The notes under the pieces were generated by a model. The model worked only from the letters and a program-made list of their open reading frames with translations. It was not told the origin of the DNA and searched no databases. Below are positions 10,366-21,913 of a DNA stretch of 49,040 bases, piece by piece. Position 1 is the stretch's first letter, and every line of letters begins with the position of its first letter. Where the stretch lies: assembly GCA_028565635.1 (NCBI GenBank), contig JAOXYB010034728.1:1-49040 (forward strand), given 5' to 3'. The position numbers and the translations under genes were made by a program. Source of the DNA: Phoronis ovalis. Taxonomy: Eukaryota; Phoronida; Phoronidae.

Positions 10366-11885
10366 CTAAAAAGAAAAAAATATTATTCTTCATATATTAC
10401 AACAGTAGTGGTTTTTACTGCAAAATATTACCCATTCTAGAAAATTAGTATCTATCAGAACATGCTATTTGGATATACTTCTCAAATACTTAATCAACTT
10501 CAACCAGCCACTGTAATCGTGGAAAATACCATTCTTATACCAATTACAGACTCTAAGCAGTTCTTAAACAAAATTATATAAGAGTTTCTCTTAAGAGTGT
10601 GTTTTACTTTTTTGCTGGGACTTTACTGTCATTAGTTTCTCATATTTAAATTGAAATTCACAAAATCTGAAATTTTGTAACTAGTGATAACATTGAAAAA
10701 GTAGCGCCTACTTAAAAAGGGCTTTTATTCAGATCAGTATGGTAAATTTCTGGTTTCCACCACATAAGATTGCCACCAAATCCCTGAATGTAGAGTTAGT
10801 CTGAGACATAGAGCAGATGTACAAAGAGTGTTTAGAAATAAAATGTATTCCAACAGGAATCGTCTGCAGTATATAGATACAAGAATGAGTTAGTCATTTG
10901 GATGAATCATTTTTTTATCTTTTGAATATTTTGTTAATTCCATTATGTGGGAATATTGAAATGAGTTTGTAAGGTTCATTTAATTACAAGCTGTATACAT
11001 TTTGCATGTAATAATTTGAGATGATTCACACATTCTACTACCCACTTTGTTTTGTTACAACTATACTTCTTGTGGGAGTAAAAAACAGAAGGAGAGGGAA
11101 ATGGTAAGTATTTTACAAAACGTTATAAAATGGAGCTGCAATAAAAGTTTGTATAAATGTATTATCAAGGTTGGCATTGCATCTGCAATCATTTTCTATA
11201 GTGAGGGTCTGTTCATCTATGATATTTTTTTGGAGATGTATTTTTAAAATTCCTTTTACCTTCAATCTTTTTAAGTGGAAAGTTTTTTGGAAAATGTGTT
11301 GACAACAGTAGGCCATGGTAATGGAGACACTAAACAACAAGTCACATAACAATACTAAAATCATTCATGCAAGGCACTTTACGTCATTTAATAAGTATTC
11401 AACCTGACAATCAAAGGCAGATTGAAAACAAACACATAAAAATCTGAGGTTGGGCAGATACTGGTACTATTCTACTGTGACCAGTGACTTTTAACCACAA
11501 GTCTTTATGCACAGGTTGGATCATTTATCAATAGATACTAGGCAATATCTGCAGTGGTGGTGCAGCCAGGGACTAATAAAGCAGGTCCAAAAGAAGAGAC
11601 ATTGCACGCAAAGAACACAAGCTGTTGCCACAACTGTAAATCAATTTTTGTTGACAAAAAAAGTTTCAGCAGTTACGAATTAATTCTATATTCATATTTA
11701 ACTGCAATTATCAATAGGTTTGCAAAAGTATACATCACTTTATGGCCAAAAGTGACATTGCTTATTATTGTTTATCACTGAAGAGTTATGATTATAATTA
11801 TCAAAATATAAGAGGATAATGATGGGTGTGTATAAAACAAAAATAAAAAATATTTTTGCAGAAAACATTTTTCTATGCTGTTTGT

Positions 11886-11943
11886 GCCCTTGGAAAAATA
11901 TAACAAACAATTTGCCCCTTGGAAAACTATAACAAACATATTT
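11886..11943. repeat. 29-bp tandem duplication
   Basis: Two copies with period 29 bp share the core CCCTTGGAAAA followed by TATAACAAACA. The core resembles the CCCTTGGTAAAC repeats at 14.9 kb. Confidence 0.8.
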
Positions 11944-12236
11944 CAAATGCAACAGCACAGAGCATAATAAGCTGGCAACATCATTGAAATGTCACATAAT
12001 GCTATAACACTTAGTGTACTATAACATGTTAAAAATCAACAACTGTACAATGGGGAGTTGTTTAGAAAACAAACACTAACAGCTAAATAGCCTTACAGTT
12101 ATGTATTTAGTAAAGCCAGACCCCACAATTAGAATAATAGTTACAAGTGCCAACAAAACTAAGTTGCAACCTGTCTTTTAATTTGTAATAAAATACTTTG
12201 ACTGCTTGTTTGCAAATAGCCTGTAGGTAGAAGTTA

Positions 12237-12262
12237 CCTTTCCAAGTTTTTTTTTGGAAAGG
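12237..12262. repeat. Perfect 9-bp inverted repeat (hairpin)
   Basis: Arms CCTTTCCAA (12237-12245) and TTGGAAAGG (12254-12262) flank a loop of G plus seven T. Function unknown. Confidence 0.85.
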
Positions 12263-14929
12263 AAGTGTAATCAGACAGAGATTGGACTACAGATTCATAG
12301 GAACATATTTTATGCACAGGTATACATACAGGGAATTTTTATTACATAATAAATATATGAAGCTCACTTTTGAGATATGTCAGTACCAACTGAATTTACC
12401 TTGCCGAAATACTAGTACTATCACCAGGAACCTGTTTTAAGGGCACATATCAGAGCAAATCGATAAATTAAGATGTGGAAAAATTTTAAATGTTTTGAAA
12501 GTTTAACCATGCACATACATAATTGCAGCTGCACAGAGTCCATGGAAAAAGTTCAAGAAAATGTTTTATATCCATATTGTGAAATGAGCCACAGGATATT
12601 TTTTTATCAATCAAAAAATCTGATTTATTAATGGATGACTATGATCACATGGTACTTTTCATGAGACTATCTCTAAAATAAATGTGGGATTTAATATAAA
12701 AACAGGTGCAGCAGGTAATAAATTTCAGTTAAATTTTTTTTTTTGAAATATAGATGATGTATTTCTGTTATAAAAGATAACACATTTACCTGGTGAATTT
12801 TAAGGTGAAAGTCAGTTAAGTGGGACATAGCTGCATAACTGTTGCATTAATTGGACTAAAGATTACAAAGCCTGATCATAGGGTGTACCTATTAAGCTGT
12901 TTAAAGTAAAAGTGGACAATTTGTGTCCTGCATATATTCTGTAGAGTTTAATCCACTTAAGAAAATCATGCTAATTTATATTCCCTGCATGATGCAGATT
13001 AACTACTTTCATTAAATAACACAACTATTATAGAGTGAACATCAAGATATTGTTAATGCAATGAGCAGACCAATTTCACCACCGAAAAGTCCGAGGAAAA
13101 GCAAACACCTGAGAAGAAGATCGGAGGAGTATATCAGACTTTGGAAAAAGGTGCTTTCAAGGTAAGGAATAAACTCTTGGGATTTATAGGAAACTTAGTA
13201 CAAATGCTTAAGGAAAACTCGAAATAAATGAATGGATTCATTTTATTTGACATGCATACAAAACAGTTCATAAAATCTCCCAAGCCTAGAATGGATTGCC
13301 CAAAAACTGGATATCAGTCCCAGAATGTCAATGCTTTGATAAAGGTTATACAAAGGTATTTGCTGCATTTATTATTTATTTATTTACTTATTAGAAGTTT
13401 TAATATGTACAAGTACCATCCAAAGGTTCCCATTTAATGATCTGTGTGCAGGTTCACAACACTTTCATTATTGAGTGGTGCATATTATTTTCAGTTAGTT
13501 GCCAGCCATAAACAGATTGTTTGATTTGGTTAGAGCATGACAGTTTAAAATTTAAAACAAATACAAATATTGTCATTTGCATGCCACTGTATATTTACAT
13601 GACCATTAAGTCCATCCAGATAAGTTTAAAGTGGAAAATGATCTTTTCTCTTAATCGTTGCACAAACAATTCAAGGTATATCTAATTGCCAAGAATGAAA
13701 GCATTATATTTATAAGATACTGCCCATTCAATAAACTAAGACCACTTGGGACAAATTTCCTGTCAAATAATATATAGCTTTTACAAAGAGGAAGCTCTGA
13801 GAGGAAACTATAAACTTGTTACCTAACCTAGCAGAATCGGTTCTGTCAGAAGCTGTCTAAAAAAGGTTAGTATGCGTTATAATTTTTGATAAAAAGATAG
13901 AAGGTTATCACAGTATGCATGGTTTGCTGTTAAACTACACAATGGAAAAGTTGATCAACAAATACAAAGTTATGATTTTAAAACATGTATTGAATTTGGA
14001 TGTACTTCTGGAAGCTGTGACAATTCAGTTGTAAATCTCTTTTAGCACAATTTTGCAATTGTGACTGTCCTTAGAATTGTATCTACGAAGCTTTTTGTGA
14101 GCAGATGAAAGAGGAAACAAAACTGAGGAGCCATTGATGATTAGTCATGGGGGTAAAGTCTTATGTACACCACTGATCAACTGTGACTTTAAACTAAGAC
14201 ATAAATCAGGTTCAACAACCCCACGATCTACTATACTGTCATGGTGATTGCTGTTATCAAATGGCTTTGAAACAAGGGATAATAGGCGATCATTCACTAT
14301 GGAATATGTTGAAATGTATTATTAGCTACATTTTCTTGTAATATTACTTATGAACCTTAGCAACAGTAATGCATCATTGCTCAAGACCATGTAGACACTT
14401 TTATAATAAAATTTAACTTAAGAATGTATTGTATATTTTCTTTCACAAATGTGTGCAACAAACATTTTTACACCATTAGTACTAAGAACAGAAGTATATT
14501 TCTGTCGTGACGTACTTAATTTTTAATTAGATTCCCTTTTTGTATTGATAGAACAATTACTCATTGCGCCAAGTCTTATTTTTTGTAACAGGTAGTAATA
14601 CCTTATGTACATAACAACTTTAATTTGATAAATAAAAAAGGTTAAATTATACAAGGTCCTTTAGGTTAAGGTGTGAAGGAACTTTGATCTCTTTGTTTGT
14701 GAAAATGTTAACTTATTTGAGCTTTAAGCAGGGTTTAAGCTTCCTGACTTGTTGATTATCAGGGCTCAATCAAGCAGAAAATGAGACAACATCTGAAAAA
14801 TATAACAAACTTTTTCGTTTCGAATCACAAACTGCTTTTTTGGTACAATATTGTTGTTTAGTATCCCAGGGGTCATGTAATACATGTGTCAAAAAACTTA
14901 GTGGGGGTGTGAGGACAAGGTAAAGAACA

Positions 14930-15011
14930 CTTAACCCTTGGTAAACACTGTTTTTCAAAATTATACCCCTTGGTAAACAGGCAATGCTAAACATTATAAC
15001 CCTTAGTAAAC
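14930..15011. repeat. ~32-bp tandem repeat with CCCTTGGTAAAC core
   Basis: Three copies with cores at 14938, 14970 and 15003 show ATTATAACCC(C)TTGGTAAAC with changes. Isolated related relics occur near 15075 (CGTGGGTAAACG) and 15155 (CCCCGTGGTAAGCAC), suggesting a decaying longer array. Confidence 0.75.
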
Positions 15012-15620
15012 AAAACCCAAATCTCATGGTATACACAAAATTCTTTGTGGATTTTTTAAGGCACTAGAATCTCCGTGGGTAAACGTTTTGAATAATAAAT
15101 TTAACCGAAACACACATCTTAGATGATAGTTGCTCAGAAGTAGTAAAAACTATACCCCGTGGTAAGCACGGCAGCTGGGGCCATTAGGTGGCATATATAG
15201 TAGCTACTTTGAATGATATTGCCTCCCCCCACCGAGTATCTAAATTTATGGTTCAGCTGTAAAAAAGTAACTTCACATTTTACCATATTCGGTACATCGA
15301 CCTAGAATACAAACAAAATGAGGTTATCATTTTGTATCATAAAATCTGTCAAGGCTGCCTGATAGCTTAATATTTCAAGATATGTGGGGGTGGAGTTTTA
15401 ACTAAACATTAGGAATACTTGTAAACTACAAGATTAGTGTAATGGGCGAATAAATAAAGGTAAGTGCTGAGGTAAGACCAGTTAATTGTTAAATTCATAT
15501 AACCAGACGACAAGAAATGACCTAAAATATTTTCCATATTTCACAAAAAAATTTAAAATTCTAGAAGTCTCAAATTTTAAAATTAATAAAGACAAAGCCA
15601 AAGCACTTGGTTACATAGTA

Positions 15621-15649
15621 CTCAAGTAAAGTAAATTTCTTTACTTGAG
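15621..15649. repeat. Perfect 11-bp inverted repeat (hairpin)
   Basis: Arms CTCAAGTAAAG (15621-15631) and CTTTACTTGAG (15639-15649) flank the 7-nt loop TAAATTT. It lies in intergenic DNA about 1.4 kb beyond the inferred DPH3 polyadenylation signal. Confidence 0.9.
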
Positions 15650-16934
15650 CAATTGAGGCATACTGGAAAATAACTTGCAAGCAGAAATCCAACATGATGA
15701 ATTATATTTAATATTCACAAGCAACAGAACTACATTTAAAAGTAAGCATTAAGTTAGATCATACGTTTACTTGCACTGTTTCCTCTAATTTCACATCTCA
15801 TATTCAAATGTTAAAAAGATTTTCTAAATTCAAATACATCATAAACGTTTGTACTGAAAATGTAACAAATTTCCAGAAAGCCACACATACGGCAGGATCA
15901 CAGGCTTTTATTAGGTGGGGCTTTATTGAAATTTCACACCTCACAGCATTGCTTAACATAATAAACACAGTTCAACACATAGTATTCTTTATTTAATTTT
16001 GTTATGATAGGATCATTTTTTAATAAAAGGATTCATTTTAATAGAAAAATTAACTTTGATATATTTATCAGTATCAATTTTCTGGTCCAGTGATGATCAA
16101 TGGAAAGGGGTAAGACACAAAGCTGTTCTCACCTCTTATAATATGAAACTATCAGACAGTTTGACTAGATGACGTTTACGAGATTTATATATTAACTAAA
16201 AAGTAACTTGTATTGAAATTGTTGAATCTTTGAATGCTAGGAAATCAAATCTAAGAAGCATTAAACGTGTCTGCTAAATAACAGTAAAATGTTTCATTAT
16301 CAAGGAAGTGTCCTTTTCAAATGATAATGCAAAAAATGCTGGAAGGGGATATTAGAAAATTTGATTCTCTGGTCAATTATCGGTTCTACTGTCGTCACAA
16401 CAAAAAAAAAGCATGCAGGGCTGGGGTCAGATTTTTTCATTTTGTTCAGGATTTGTAAAATCAAACTATTTACGTAAAAGATCCTGTGTTCAGTTTTGCT
16501 CTGGCAGTTTTTCATATTCCCATTCTTTCTGCTTTATTGCTATCGCATAGAGATTTCGCTGTATATATTCAAATACTTTTTGAGATATAAAAAATCTGCC
16601 CAGTAATGATATCAAAATTTTGTTAACAAAGTGGGCTAGCTAGACTGTGCCGGAGCTATTTTTAGTATTTTATCACAGTTTCCCACAAAATAGGTGTGTC
16701 TTTATAGTAACGGACGGTTACTCAAGTACATCTCAAATTCATAAATTTTTAAACTTAAATTTCATTCCATGTGACACTGGTGACAGCATATAAAAATAAC
16801 AAAAAGACTTACAAGGAAATAGAAATGCTTTACTTTTTCATTGTATTTAGTAACAAGTACTAACTAGCGCATATTTCCACGTACATATTTTGATTTTTGT
16901 TACTAGTGCATGTAAAGGTTATTTTTAGATTCTA

Positions 16935-16985
16935 CATACTGTGTACATACATACTGTGTACATACATACATACTGTGTACACAGA
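16935..16985. repeat. CATACTGTGTA short tandem repeat
   Basis: The 11-mer CATACTGTGTA recurs at 16935, 16950 and 16969, joined by CATA tetranucleotides. The 15 and 19 bp spacings differ by one CATA unit. Confidence 0.9.
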
Positions 16986-17013
16986 GTGCACTACATGTAC
17001 GTTATATAGGTGT

Positions 17014-17019
17014 TTTATT
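17014..17019 (-). other. DPH3: Candidate polyadenylation signal of DPH3
   Basis: Plus-strand TTTATT reads AATAAA on the minus strand, about 210 nt after the DPH3 stop codon. Confidence 0.5.
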
Positions 17020-17226
17020 GTAATGCGTACCTTGTTTTCTGGTGTTCATAAATGAGCATGTTAAGCACCTGAAGACAAAGTGAGCTTGCAAAAGTTACTT
17101 GGCTCAATTTCCTGCCCGGAGCTCCCACACCCTTGATTTTTGAAACAAAAATAGGTTGAACTGTGTTATCCAATACTTTGTACCAATGCAGCAAAAATAT
17201 AGTTTTACCTTATCCTAATATTTCTG

Positions 17227-17292
17227 TTATTTAACTACTTCTAAATCACTCTTTGTTGAAGGAGGTACGGTTTCAGATAGCACAAAATCATC
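17227..17292 (-). CDS. DPH3: DPH3 coding exon 3 (residues 62-82, stop)
   Basis: Acceptor TTTTGTTTTCAG precedes GATGATTTTG. The exon ends at TAA (plus-strand 17227-17229). It holds the conserved SETVP segment and a charged tail. Confidence 0.96.
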   Translation of the reverse strand, partial: DDFVLSETVPPSTKSDLEVVK

Positions 17293-20292
17293 CTGAAAAC
17301 AAAAAATTAAAGATACATTTATAAGGTGCCTACAAACCAGACTATATATCTTTATGAAACGAATTATAAATGTGTCAAACAGAGATATAAAACCTGTGGA
17401 TTTAACAAACTGGAATAATTAGTAGCTTGTAGAGTACAATTCAGACTGACATTAAAAACAGTGATACATTTTGCAGAAAACAGGGGCAGTCTCAAAGATT
17501 TTAGTTTGAGGGTTTCAATTTTTATGATAATTGGTTAAATGTAAACGCTAAAGGCATAAAGCTGATCTTTAGGGTATTCCCTAAAACAAGCACTGCAAAA
17601 TTATGTTGAAAGCTCCAATATCATAAAAAACATGGTTACATTTAATATGTTATAGCTAATCTTAATTATATAAGTAAAGTGTGGCTGTACTTCAAAAATT
17701 GTTAAACAGTGTCAATGAGGACAACAATAATATTGAAATCCTGTATCACTGGGTTAGTTTCTAGGACACTTTCGGAAATAAGAAAGAAAACTGGGATATT
17801 TCTATGTTTGTCGTTCCAGTGTATGTGATCCTAAAAGTGCACAGTATCAGTTAACTTATCACAAACTCTGACAAATTCGAAAACAAGCTTTTAATATAAT
17901 GTGCCCTGCCCAGGTACTACAAAATTATATCTTAAATGTCAAAGATTACGCTCTTACAATATCACAGCACTTTGATGTGGTGATAACATATTTTCCTTGA
18001 GATACTGACTAGATAACAAGTGTTCATGTCTAAAAATTATCTTACCGTATATATATAACATAACATTACGTATACATGCAAAATGACAGGCACACGCACA
18101 TATACATACATGCCTCTGCAAGCAACAACGTTACCCTTCATTTCCAGGAAAATTGAACATATCGGCTTAGACATTAAAGACTGAAGAAAAGCAAAACTTC
18201 TTTACACACATTGTACTTAAATAGTGTGTTCAGCAATTAATTTGAAAATGATTTTCTGAAGCTTTCTGTTTATTCATAAGACAAACATCATTTCATGTAC
18301 TAACTGATTACGTACTGTTTTAATAAAATGGTTTAAAAATAACGGTGCAAAGGTATATTAGCATCGTTCTCGTTAATGAACCAAAAAATCATGTCTTATC
18401 AGCTAAATACAGACAGCATGTAACTCTACAGATACATCACCTGTATAATCAAATAGGTGCATGAGATAACCTGACGTAATATTAACAGGTGTACTAGCAA
18501 ACATTACTTGTAGTTCAAGAAAAGTTTCTCTAACATAAATGTTGCTGCACAAAGGGAAAATGTCGGCATCAGGCAAGTAAAACTCACATTTTGAAGTAAA
18601 AACATGTTAATCATTACATTTGTAGTATATGATATTCATTTGATTATATTTTTAACAATACTTAAATTAAACATTTTTTTGAATGTTAAGAGACTTTATG
18701 TCTGTAGACATATTAAAACCTGATAAGATAAATGTTTAACAGTGAGGATACTTTCAAGAATTAAATTAATTTATCTAAAATATTCTCATCAACACCATCC
18801 ACCTAAAACTAAATGCTACATTCAAACCTGTTGGGCTTGTCAACTTTACCGATACAATGTCAATACATACATTTGACATATAAATGCCACACTCTAAAAC
18901 TGCAGACTACACCACTGTATTGTTTTGGAAAGCAAAGAAACTGCAAATAATTATGCGAGTATTATGGCCGCTGCTGATGATAATAACAGGTTGTTTACGT
19001 GTGCACACATGGTAGAGCCACTGGTTATAAACTCAAGGTTTCCAACAATTCCGTGTTTTATGAATGAATCATCACAGAGTTTTCCACATAATCACATGAC
19101 CAGTGGCATCACAAATTGCAAACAGTATATTAATTTTCTTTACAAAAATTACATACATGATCAGGGCATATACATATATTCAGTTTATGGCACAAAGTAA
19201 CTTTTACTCATACATGCTTAGGGTTTCCATAAAATATCATTGGCTCACAAGTATGTATACAGCATAGCAGAAAAGAAAGAATTAATGTATACCTACAGGG
19301 TCATAAATAACCTTAATTATAAGAGAACAGCTAGGACAGGTAGCCACATCTTCACCAGCTTCCAGGTCTTCCTGTAAAAGTACAAATCACAACTTCAAAC
19401 AAAAATTTTAATAAAGCACTTCTAAATGCTAAATACATTCCAGTTTGCTAGTTACTTGGTATTGGAAAATACCTGTTTACACTCGAGTCTTTCTACACAT
19501 AAAACAAAAATGCTAACAATATGCCTTAATCTCTGTGTTTTGTGAAAAAACAGTAAACATCAACCTAAATCATGAGCAATGACAATGGAATATCATTATT
19601 AATATTAATACACTAGTTTTTAAAAATATGTGATTTACATGAAGCTATATAGCACCATAATGGGCTGCAAGAAAATACTATGGTTCTACACACCCCCCCG
19701 GGGGTAGTCAATATGAAAGTGGGTACGCATGTTCCAACAAAATTTCAACATTTAATTAATAATACAGATATAACAACAGCTGCCTGTTTGTTTCAGTACT
19801 CCATCGACAACGATGCCTTGCTATTTGAAAAACAACCTGCATTACAATTTACATAGTACTTAGTAGTCATCTGCGAGCTTACAGCCCGGTACAGGGTTTG
19901 CAAGTCCTCAATACGTTAGTCCTGCAAGCATGACTGTCCAGCCGTAGGCTGTCCATACTCCAATTAAGGGTCATGCTGGCAGGACTATAAATACGTATAC
20001 TACTAGAGGTTCAAAGAACCTATACATCAGTTGTCACCCAACAACAGAAATCAATTAACTTATGATAATTAATAAATGTATGACTTCCAACTTCGAAAGC
20101 TGTGTCCCAAAGGTGAAATCAAGATTGAAGTTTCAAGACCCAGATACCAGTTACTGTCAGACCAACAAAAGGTTGCCCAGATACCTTTGTTATTTCGAAT
20201 CTGTCACCACAAGGGCATGGGTAATAATATGTATCCGTTTCCTCATCGTATTCCATATCTTCTATCTCAATTTCATCATGATAAACAGACAT
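17227..20292 (-). CDS. DPH3: DPH3: diphthamide biosynthesis protein 3 (CSL zinc finger), 3 coding exons
   Basis: Small CSL-type zinc-finger protein. In the family, DPH3 (Kti11) supplies electrons to the DPH1-DPH2 radical-SAM enzyme that starts diphthamide formation on elongation factor 2, and in yeast also partners Elongator for tRNA wobble-uridine modification; it acts in the cytosol. The minus-strand CDS joins 20292-20185, 19371-19297 and 17292-17227, giving 82 residues, the same length as human DPH3. Seen: [13 protein letters not shown] start; [12 protein letters not shown] with Cys26 and Cys28; [20 protein letters not shown] with Cys48 and Cys51; and [13 protein letters not shown] near the end. 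All four metal ligands keep family spacing. Both introns are phase 0. An in-frame TAA lies 21 bases before the ATG (20314-20316). Each exon is 108 nt or shorter, so ORF-length filters miss the gene. It is divergent from INF2. Confidence 0.97.
19297..19371 (-). CDS. DPH3: DPH3 coding exon 2 (residues 37-61)
   Basis: Acceptor CTTTTACAG precedes GAAGACCTGG, and the exon ends GACCCT before donor GTAGGT. It holds the CSL core [13 protein letters not shown] with the second metal pair, Cys48 and Cys51. Exactly 25 codons. Confidence 0.97.
19918..19986. repeat. 17-bp near-perfect stem-loop in DPH3 intron 1
   Basis: Arms AGTCCTGCAAGCATGAC (19918-19934) and GTCATGCTGGCAGGACT (19970-19986) pair at 16 of 17 positions around a 35-nt loop. 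The loop contains a smaller CAGCC/GGCTG hairpin (19939-19951) flanked by direct TGTCCA copies. It is GC-richer than its surroundings. It could be a small non-autonomous element or a structured intronic RNA. Confidence 0.9.
20185..20292 (-). CDS. DPH3: DPH3 coding exon 1 (residues 1-36)
   Basis: The ATG is read from plus-strand CAT at 20290-20292. The exon ends ACAAAG before donor GTATCT. It holds the acidic N-terminus and the first metal-binding pair, Cys26-Pro-Cys28. Confidence 0.97.
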
Positions 20293-21903
20293 CTTGTAAT
20301 AAAATGCGAAAAATTACTCGATATTACATATCGCAGCATGGCATTCCCGGAAGTAAAGTGTGTGGCTCAGTAATGATAAAGCGAGTAAAATAACATTGAC
20401 CGTCCCGATCCATCCTCTTATTGTGCACATTGCTGTGGTACCATAAGCAACATACCAGAATTTAAAACTAATGAACCTGTCATGTAAAACAAACGAAATC
20501 ATTTGCAATGAAAGTAAACATTTTTGTTCATATAATTTGATCTTCAAATAATGAAGTTGATGAAAAAGAATAAATGATGTTTACCAAATGGGTGGGAGTC
20601 TAATTCCAAACAGGTAAATAAATATACTTTATGCTTATATAAACACATAAAAAGAACAAATATAGCAATAAATGAAAACAGTAATTAAACACGTTTTTGA
20701 CACGTTGACCTGGCGTAGAAAATTTTATGAATTGGTAAGAAAATAATAGCAACCGCGGTGTCCGCAAGGCACTTTATGGTCGCTGCATTTTCATTTGACT
20801 TGTGGTCTAAATCTGGTTAACCAGACTTTAGGCAATAGCGCTGTAAATAGTGTCACAGTTCTTATTTTGACTAAACACTGCTAAATAATTTAATATTCTG
20901 CTACACATATGATTATCTCCAGTGATCATCATGGCAGTTCAATGCCATGTCCCGTGGTGCGCCCATCAGATGGCTCTGCAGTTAATTATTATCATAATAA
21001 ATTTCGGGTAATAAATCAACGTTACGTAGAAAACTGCAGTAGTAATTTCTCCTAGCGACACGTTCTTTACAGCATAATTTATGAAAGGTTACAAAAGGGA
21101 AATTATATAAAATTAGCTAGTTCAATATCATGACATTTAGCTAAGTATCGCACATAGAGAAACGAGCCTCTGTAAACCTCACTCTTAAAATGATCACTGC
21201 TAGTATATGAAAGCACCTATAACCAGTTAGAAATATTTTTTGCAATATTTAATAAATGACGCTAGTCACATTGTTCAAAGTTATAATTGATTGACCACAT
21301 ATATTATACACGGTTTATATATAGATCTGATTTTTGTTTGAAAGCATCCAATTATTTTGTAGTAGTTTTTTTGCCATTACCTTAACAATCTCGATAATGT
21401 GGCAAGTTGGATTTACTCACTATAAGAATTTCATAAATTAAAGTTGTTTACACAAACACAAGCAACTCCCTTTCCCTGTAAATACGTAATATTACCAAAA
21501 AAAATAGTTGGCCTCCGTCGAAAATGCAGGTAATAAATCATTACTCACGTACGCAAATGTATTTAAAGTGATGCGCATTTTTCAAGGTCTACCGTCTTTA
21601 TATATAGTAAGTTCTGTTTGAAATTATAATAGACGATATTTTGTTATTCTACTACTTATCCGCAGCTTAACTGTACCTCTCTGGTTAAAGCACTCACTGG
21701 TTTAATGTTTCAACATTTCAAATTATAGTTAGTCTTTTGGGATCAGTCCTTAAGAAAACTATCTATAGTTTAGACAAGCGTATAATATGAAAATGAATTA
21801 CTCAGAAGTGCTGCCCCTTTTGCTACTCTGCCCAGATATAATTTGGTGAATTTTTATTGTATTGTAATGATGATTATGATACGCACATCTTTATATGTTT
21901 CAG
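20293..21903. other. Divergent spacer between DPH3 and INF2
   Basis: This 1.6 kb should contain the DPH3 5' UTR and promoter and the promoter and non-coding first exon(s) of INF2. A possible INF2 5' exon end is ATGCAG before GTAATA near 21530; no unique choice can be made. CpG dinucleotides are somewhat more frequent at 20700-20960. I saw no intervening gene such as OXNAD1, the divergent partner of DPH3 in vertebrates. Confidence 0.5.
20347..20354. promoter_or_regulatory. DPH3: ETS/GABP-type motif in DPH3 promoter region
   Basis: CCGGAAGT on the plus strand lies 55-62 bp upstream of the DPH3 start codon, inside TTCCCGGAAGTAAAGTG. It is the consensus for ETS factors of the GABP type. Human DPH3 has a bidirectional promoter with ETS sites, so the placement is meaningful, but a single 8-mer can arise by chance. 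Confidence 0.5.
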
Positions 21904-21913
21904 TGCTATTAGT

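Larger units (their letters stand above)
11047..14640 (+). other. Plus-strand exon-like segments (unidentified)
   Basis: A segment ending GAAATG at 11103 is followed by the consensus donor GTAAGT. A segment ending TTCAAG at 13161 is followed by GTAAGG. In one frame the latter reads as a Lys/Glu/Thr-rich peptide including KKIGGVYQTLEKGAFK. A third acceptor-like site (TTTTTTGTAACAG, ending 14591) continues that frame to a stop. In another frame the middle segment is also open, with SPPKSPRK. Purine-rich DNA often looks open in several frames, so this is only a candidate. Confidence 0.18.
8700..17000. other. Convergent intergenic region between the SLC16-like gene and DPH3
   Basis: About 8.3 kb of AT-rich sequence with no gene I can name. 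It contains the small repeats and hairpins listed separately, and two chains of exon-like segments: plus strand around 11.05-14.64 kb, minus strand around 9.52-10.37 kb. Their splice phases agree but their peptides match nothing I recognise. Long ORFs here are of a length expected by chance. Confidence 0.5.

Noticed and set aside
20062-20393. Two overlapping plus-strand ORFs of about 105 codons
   Set aside because: They lie antisense to DPH3 exon 1 and its 5' UTR, which is clearly the real coding strand.
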